A stretch of DNA of 28,301 nt from CAYRFQ01 sp964423615 (GTDB taxonomy: Bacteria; Planctomycetota; Planctomycetia; Gemmatales; Gemmataceae): NCBI GenBank assembly GCA_964423615.1, contig CAYRFQ010000103.1, positions 1 through 28,301 of the forward strand, written 5' to 3'. The notes under the pieces are model-generated. The model worked only from the letters and a program-made list of their open reading frames with translations, was not told the DNA's origin and made no database searches. Each line of letters opens with the position of its first letter. Position 1 is the first letter of the stretch. The translations under genes were made by a program, and so were the position numbers. Below are positions 24,106 through 28,301 of this stretch, in pieces.

Positions 24106-25005
24106 ATGTCCGCCCCTAAGATATTGATCATCACGCCTGCCAAAAATGAGGCAGAGTTTATTGGAGAAACGATTGCGAGTATGACGGCTCAGACGGTGCG
24201 TCCGACTCGATGGATTATTGTTGACGATGGCAGCACCGATGGAACCGCTGAGATTGTCGAAAAGGCTGGGCTGGAGCACCCCTGGATCGGGCTCGTCCGC
24301 AGGGAGGGAACCAAAGTTCGCCGAGTGGGGCCTGGAGTCATCGAGGCGTTTTACGAGGGCCTCAGTCACGCTCGGCTTGAGGATTATGATTTTGTCTGTA
24401 AGCTCGACGCAGACCTGCGGTTCCGGCCCGAGTATTTTGCGATTTTGATGAAGCGATTTGAAGAGAATCCTCGGCTCGGAACGGCGAGCGGCAAGAGCTG
24501 GAACCTTGTGGGAGACAAGCTAGTCGAAGAGCGGACCCATGACCAGATGAGTAATGGCCAGGCCAAGCTCTATCGTCGCGAGTGTTTCCAGGAGATCGGC
24601 GGGTTTGTTCATGAGGTCATGTGGGACGGAATCGACTGTCACCGTTGTCGGATGTTAGGCTGGGAGTCGGCGAGTTTTCGTGATCCCGAATTGGTCCTGA
24701 CTCACCTTCGTCAAATGGGGTCCTCATTTCGGAGCATCTATCACGGTCGGATGCGGTGGGGTTATGGTCAATATTTCATGGGCACCCACCCGCTGTATGC
24801 CTTGGGGATCTCTGTGTACCGGATGTTCGAACGGCCCTGGGTTTTGGGCGGTTTGTGCATTCTCGCTGGGTATTGCAAGGCGTGGCTCGAGCGCCGTCCA
24901 CGCTACAACGATCTGGCCTTCCGAAAGTTCTTAAGGCGGTGGCAGATGCAAGAACTGGCAAGACGATTCTTCGGTGGTCGATCTCAGCAAGTCCCAACTG
25001 CCTGA
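24106..25005 (+). CDS. Glycosyltransferase family 2 (GT-A)
   Basis: This is a 299-residue protein with ILIITPAKNEAEFIGETIASM, VDDGSTDG at 40-46, DxD-type KLDADLRF (Asp101 and Asp103) and a later WDGIDCHRCRMLGWES, all typical of GT2. A hydrophobic segment near the C-terminus (about 225-250) may hold it at the membrane. I chose the ATG at 24106, preceded by AAAAGGA, over a TTG at 24088. It lies 29 bases after the polymerase and 50 bases before the flippase, so it should be in the same operon. It adds one residue of the EPS repeat unit; the sugar is unknown. Confidence 0.93.
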   Translation: MSAPKILIITPAKNEAEFIGETIASMTAQTVRPTRWIIVDDGSTDGTAEIVEKAGLEHPWIGLVRREGTKVRRVGPGVIEAFYEGLSHARLEDYDFVCKLDADLRFRPEYFAILMKRFEENPRLGTASGKSWNLVGDKLVEERTHDQMSNGQAKLYRRECFQEIGGFVHEVMWDGIDCHRCRMLGWESASFRDPELVLTHLRQMGSSFRSIYHGRMRWGYGQYFMGTHPLYALGISVYRMFERPWVLGGLCILAGYCKAWLERRPRYNDLAFRKFLRRWQMQELARRFFGGRSQQVPTA

Positions 25006-25055
25006 TTCTCGTTTTGTTGACGACTCGCCTAATTTACCCACTCACGGACTACGCA

Positions 25056-26441
25056 ATGTCGATCATGACCGCACCGAACGACACGACAAACCAGACACCA
25101 GAACCTCAACGGGCGCCCACGAACTCGACGACCAAACGCCAATGGCTGCGCGCCGGGCTGCTCGGGATTGGCTGGATGTCCTTGGCTCAGTTTGCCTGCC
25201 TCGCCATCCGCCTCGGCAGCAACTTGATTTTGACGAGACTTTTAGCACCAGAGGTCTACGGCATTTTGGGCACAGCCATGGCCGTCGTGACCATGTTCGA
25301 ATGGCTCTCGGATTTAGGCATCCAGACGACATTGGTGCGACACCCCAAAGGAGGACAACGGACGTTTCTCCTCACTGGGTGGTGGCTCGGTCTCGGAAGA
25401 GCGGTGATGATTGCCTTGCTTGGCGCGTCGGCGGCATGGCCTTTGGCCTCCGGGTACTCCGCGCCGGCTTTGTTCGTAGTGTTGCTCGTCTTGTCGACGA
25501 GACCGTTGCTCTATGCCTTGCGAAGTCCGGGAATTCATCTCCTCAAGCGAGAACTCAACTACCGATCGTTATTCCTCGAAGAAGTCGCTCAAACAGCGGT
25601 CGGGACCATTGTGAGCTTGTCTGTTGCTTACTTCTTCGCAAGCATCTGGGCCATCGTCGTCGGGACTGTGGCCGGAACGATCACGGCAGTGGTTGCGTCT
25701 TACCTCCTGTGTCCGATGCGTCTCGAATGGGCATGGAATCGCGAAGCTTCCAAAGAGTTAGTGACAGTTGGCGGTCGGATCTTGGTGAACACCCTCGTCA
25801 TGGCTGCTTGGCTCAACATTGACCGGCTGTTGGGATTGTGGTTCGTTCCAGTCAAGGAAATGGGATTGTATTTTGTGGCCTTAAACCTCGCAGCCGTGGG
25901 GGAGGGATTTCTGGCGAGAACGTGTGACGTGCATTACTCCATGCTCGCCCGATTGCCGAATCTCCAAGCCCAAATGGACTGGCACAAGCAAATGAAAGCT
26001 CGGTTGGTTTTCTGGGGCTCGCCGTTACTGATCCTCGGGGTCATCACGGCTCCCACTGTCATCCGCATTCTGTACGATCCCAGGTACTGGTCAGCAGGAG
26101 TGTTGTTCGGGGTCTTTGCTGCCCGGGTGGCGGTCCGATTTGTCGGGCAGTTCCACTTCCAATTCTGTCTCATCCAGGCCAAAGTCTTCGGAACGACCAT
26201 CGCGTATGCCTTCGCTGTCGCGTTGCAGTGCGCCTTAATGCCAGTCATGTGTTCCGAACTGGGGGTGTTCGGCCTGGCCTTATCGACTCTGATGTCCACT
26301 GCTACCGTTACACTCATCCAAGCCATCTTTGTTTGGTGGCAATACGGGTTCGGCCTTCGGTCGACGTTGCTTGTCATCGGATCCACGACAGTCGCTACTA
26401 TCTTGGTATGGAAGTTAGCAGAGACTTGGGAGCTGATGTGA
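25056..26441 (+). CDS. Oligosaccharide flippase (Wzx/MOP superfamily)
   Basis: This 461-residue inner-membrane protein has roughly a dozen hydrophobic helices. It opens with a 30-residue polar Thr/Pro-rich tail, then LGIGWMSLAQFACLAIRLGSNLIL and TRLLAPEVYGILGTA, the typical start of the polysaccharide_synt family. Further support is DLGIQTTLVRHP, LLKRELNYRSLFLEE, NIDRLLGLWFVPVKEMGLYFVA and FCLIQAKVFGTT. It should flip the lipid-linked EPS unit to the periplasm, between the glycosyltransferases and the polymerase. The frame is open back to 24756 inside the GT2 gene, but I place the start at the ATG at 25056, where family-like sequence follows after a short tail. The tail could also start at 25065. 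Confidence 0.9.
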   Translation: MSIMTAPNDTTNQTPEPQRAPTNSTTKRQWLRAGLLGIGWMSLAQFACLAIRLGSNLILTRLLAPEVYGILGTAMAVVTMFEWLSDLGIQTTLVRHPKGGQRTFLLTGWWLGLGRAVMIALLGASAAWPLASGYSAPALFVVLLVLSTRPLLYALRSPGIHLLKRELNYRSLFLEEVAQTAVGTIVSLSVAYFFASIWAIVVGTVAGTITAVVASYLLCPMRLEWAWNREASKELVTVGGRILVNTLVMAAWLNIDRLLGLWFVPVKEMGLYFVALNLAAVGEGFLARTCDVHYSMLARLPNLQAQMDWHKQMKARLVFWGSPLLILGVITAPTVIRILYDPRYWSAGVLFGVFAARVAVRFVGQFHFQFCLIQAKVFGTTIAYAFAVALQCALMPVMCSELGVFGLALSTLMSTATVTLIQAIFVWWQYGFGLRSTLLVIGSTTVATILVWKLAETWELM

Positions 26442-26508
26442 CAGATGCGATTTCATTGCTGTGAAGGATCGCGGTGAAAATGAGCTCCTCACATTGTGGG
26501 GCTCTCTT

Positions 26509-26585
26509 CGTAGGGTGTGACAAGCGCCAGCGCAGGCACCTTTGTCTCTTGGGTGTGCCTGCGCTGGCGTTTGTCACACCCTACG
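26509..26585. repeat. 31-bp-arm hairpin repeat after the flippase
   Basis: The arms at 26509-26539 and 26555-26585 are 31 bases each, complementary except for one position that would pair G-U in RNA, around a 15-base loop. They begin CGTAGGGTGTGACAAGCGCC. It lies between convergent genes and can act as a bidirectional transcript end, but the length and precision fit a dispersed REP/MITE-type element. Confidence 0.8.
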
Positions 26586-26688
26586 ACTGGCTTAACAAAC
26601 TGGGAAATTGTTTCCGAAGCGATCCGCGTCTGGGCCCTTCGCTGCTGTCTTTGAAATCTGCTTGAACCCGTCCCTAACCGACCTCACC

Positions 26689-26711
26689 CTCGCAGGCGGT
26701 TAGCCTGCGAG
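26689..26711. repeat. 8-bp-stem palindrome, copy of the GGTTAGCCTGC repeat
   Basis: CTCGCAGG, loop CGGTTAG, CCTGCGAG. It shares CGCAGG-GGTTAGCCTGC with the repeat at 22601-22625 (opposite strand). It lies just before the end of the convergent GT4 gene and may help end transcription from either side. Confidence 0.6.
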
Positions 26712-26741
26712 CGTCTGCGAGCGCCCACACCAAACGGGAGG

Positions 26742-27890
26742 TTAAACAGAAGGTGCGCAAGGTCTTTCGGCCAACATCTCGAAAATAAAATCTCGATAAC
26801 GGGCTGCCTGGACTTCCCAGGTCCACTCTCGAAGGACTCGAATCCGTCCAGACGCCCCGAGTTCTTGTCCGGCGGGAGATCGCAAGACCGTTTTCAGTCC
26901 CTCCGCAACCGACTCGATATTCGAAGAATCTACCAGCATTCCGCTATCGCCTAGGAGCCAACGAGTCACTGGCGTGTCCGAAGCCACAATGGGCAACCCT
27001 GTGCTGGCAGCTTCTAGATAAACAATCCCAAATGGTTCGATCTGGCTCATGTGTAGAAATACGTTGGCCCGGCGATACAACTGTGGCATGTTGTGCCTGG
27101 AGAGGCTCCCAACAAAGAAATGGCGGTTGGGGAGCAGACGTTTCGCCAAGGCCCCGACTGCGTTTCGCTCCGGGCCATCACCAGCCACAACCAGAAACGC
27201 ATCCGGAACTTCAGCTACCACTTGAATTCCTTCCGCGACGCGTTTGGAAGGGATCAACGCACTCACCATGAGGACCACGGGACGGTCATTCGGGATGGAC
27301 TCTAGGACCGGATCGTACGAATCACCAGCATCTTCCTGACTCGGACAATACTCTGAGGGATCGACACCGTTAGGGATCAAAGCCGTCCGGTATCTGTTTC
27401 TGTGCTGCTCGAAATACTGGGGGTTAATGCAGACCAATCCGTCGCAACCAAAGAAACGATATTCGCGACTCGAAGCATGACACATCCAGTCCCCGTTTTG
27501 GGTCACAAAAATCTGCCTGAGTCCGTAGAGCCTAGCTGTCCTTTGCAAGAACCAGTTCACGTACGGATAGGAACAGGCAATCGCAACGTTGAAGTGGTGA
27601 GGCTTGAACATTCTTCCCCAAGCCAAGTTGGAAACAAATGTCATCTCCTCATAGTGGCAATCCGTGCGCAAGGCGGGCAACTTTGGCCATTTCTCGAATA
27701 CTTCCCGAGAGATGCAAGGGACAGCATGGATGGGTATGCCTTGGGGAACATTGTGACCGCTCCCGAACAACTCAACTTCGAAGTCGTCGAAACGATTTAA
27801 CTCTCGTGCGACTTCGAGGAAAGCCGTTTCGGCTCCCCTTTGGACTCGCCCTAACCCGGGCAGGAGAAAGGCAACACGCGTCTTGGACAT
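26742..27890 (-). CDS. Glycosyltransferase family 4 (GT-B)
   Basis: This is a 382-residue protein. The N-terminus VAFLLPGLGRVQRGAETAFLEVAREL is the acceptor-side glycine loop. FVTQNGDW, CDGLVCINPQYF and ALIPNGVDPSEY follow, then VVLMVSALIPSKRVAEGI, VVAGDGPERNAV, and the donor E-x7-E motif EPFGIVYLEAASTGLPIVAS near residue 285. All landmarks are intact. I chose the ATG at 27890 because a perfect AGGAGG lies seven bases upstream. The frame is open to 27998, but that part is made of a dispersed repeat. It points toward the flippase gene and is not in the 20069-26441 operon, so it is separately expressed. A role in the same EPS is likely from position; the sugar is unknown. Confidence 0.93.
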   Translation of the reverse strand: MSKTRVAFLLPGLGRVQRGAETAFLEVARELNRFDDFEVELFGSGHNVPQGIPIHAVPCISREVFEKWPKLPALRTDCHYEEMTFVSNLAWGRMFKPHHFNVAIACSYPYVNWFLQRTARLYGLRQIFVTQNGDWMCHASSREYRFFGCDGLVCINPQYFEQHRNRYRTALIPNGVDPSEYCPSQEDAGDSYDPVLESIPNDRPVVLMVSALIPSKRVAEGIQVVAEVPDAFLVVAGDGPERNAVGALAKRLLPNRHFFVGSLSRHNMPQLYRRANVFLHMSQIEPFGIVYLEAASTGLPIVASDTPVTRWLLGDSGMLVDSSNIESVAEGLKTVLRSPAGQELGASGRIRVLREWTWEVQAARYRDFIFEMLAERPCAPSV

Positions 27891-27973
27891 GGAATAGCCT
27901 CCTGATTTGTTGAAATCGTAGGTACACGCCAGCCCACGTCCTGGGTTCCACGACGTTTGTTTTTGGAACGCAA

Positions 27974-28206
27974 GTACACGCGGCCCGCGCAATGTCACTG
28001 AGAGTCTTAAAGCCTTGCTTTGTAAGGATTTGCATTTTCCATGACGAAAGAGTACTTTGGCAATACTTCGTCAGCCTTCGAAAAAGACCGAGTGTGAAAT
28101 ACCATTTTCACTGGCTCGAACCCCGACATCAGCGTCGGATAAAAACATAAACTCAGTCGCACCTTGGCTTTAGGACTCTCAGTGACATTGCGTGGGCCGC
28201 GTGTAC
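27974..28206. repeat. 233-bp element with 41-bp inverted ends (MITE-like)
   Basis: The left end 27974-28014 (starting GTACACGCGGCCCGCGCAAT) and the right end 28166-28206 are inverted copies with two mismatches in 41 bases. The 151-base centre has no gene. The ends belong to the same family as 19522-19552, 27918-27930 and 28227-28266. No transposase is present, so this is a possible non-autonomous element. Confidence 0.6.
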
Positions 28207-28226
28207 CTGTTTTGCTGTCTGGTTTC

Positions 28227-28266
28227 GTAGGTACACGCGAGCCGCGCAATGTCACTGAAAGTCTCC
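28227..28266 (+). repeat. Extra copy of the GTAGGTACACGCG...GTCACTGA repeat
   Basis: GTAGGTACACGCGAGCCGCG followed by CAATGTCACTGAAAGTCTCC repeats the left end of the 233-bp element in direct orientation. With the right end at 28166-28206 it can form a further hairpin (GCCGCGTGTACCT against AGGTACACGCG). A partial copy, GTAGGTACACGCC, is at 27918-27930. Confidence 0.65.
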
Positions 28267-28301
28267 GGCGCGGCTCTCCGTTGGAGCGTTTGGCTCGCCT
28301 G

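Larger units (their letters stand above)
27891..28301. other. Repeat-rich region upstream of the GT4 gene
   Basis: These 411 bases to the window end are mostly dispersed repeat sequence. The only specific gene signal is AGGAGG (minus strand, 27898-27903) for the GT4 gene. The frame at 28007-28255 lies within the repeats and is not counted as a gene. Confidence 0.6.

Noticed and set aside
24756..25055. N-terminal extension of the flippase by 100 residues
   Set aside because: It overlaps the GT2 gene out of frame, and family-like sequence begins only after the ATG at 25056.
24974..25822. 282-codon frame overlapping the flippase
   Set aside because: It is a soluble, Arg/His-rich shadow of the flippase frame without a domain.
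27891..27998. Upstream extension of the GT4 frame to 27998
   Set aside because: The extension is dispersed repeat sequence and a perfect AGGAGG precedes the ATG at 27890.
28007..28255. 82-codon minus-strand frame at the window end
   Set aside because: It is made mostly of the two inverted repeat copies and has no independent gene signal.

Overview
The window looks like a planctomycete chromosome (phylum Planctomycetota, genus not resolvable by eye). Two proteins carry the N-terminal LExLExRxVP signature common in planctomycete surface proteins. Other pointers are the GEVED and DUF4114 domains, an NTPase-FGE fusion, long intergenic spacers with palindromic repeats, and many genes without clear Shine-Dalgarno sites. 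No tRNA, rRNA or CRISPR was seen.

Layout. (1) 55-2438: a NACHT/STAND-like NTPase fused to an FGE-sulfatase (C-type-lectin fold) domain, broken by an apparent one-base deletion. Its C-terminal segment looks like a variable region of a diversity-generating retroelement (DGR). (2) 3298-9521: a regulatory block with an NtrC-type sigma-54 activator, a convergent hybrid histidine kinase (2 TM, PAS-PAS-GAF-PAS, HisKA, HATPase, REC, HPt) and a Ser/Thr kinase. (3) 9522-15653: an initiating sugar transferase, a 1179-residue surface protein and a divergent DUF6492 glycosyltransferase. (4) 16521-19439: a damaged zone with a decayed paralogue of the NtrC regulator, a decayed IS3-type element and a truncated LamG-type surface protein. 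(5) 20069-26441: a methyltransferase, GT4, O-antigen ligase/polymerase-like protein, GT2 and Wzx-like flippase in a row, followed by a convergent GT4 (26742-27890). (6) 27891-28301: a repeat patch.

Together, regions 3 and 5 form a Wzx/Wzy-type exopolysaccharide (EPS) locus: lipid-linked priming, elongation by several glycosyltransferases, flipping and polymerisation. Wza/Wzc-type export genes are not in the window. Four sites with -24/-12 (sigma-54) spacing lie upstream of the priming transferase, the surface protein, the DUF6492 gene and the methyltransferase operon. A TGTCTC motif recurs at about 10-bp multiples upstream of two of them. This suggests that the NtrC-type activator at 3298 controls the cluster, fed by the adjacent phosphorelay kinase. 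The regulatory link is inference from sequence and position.
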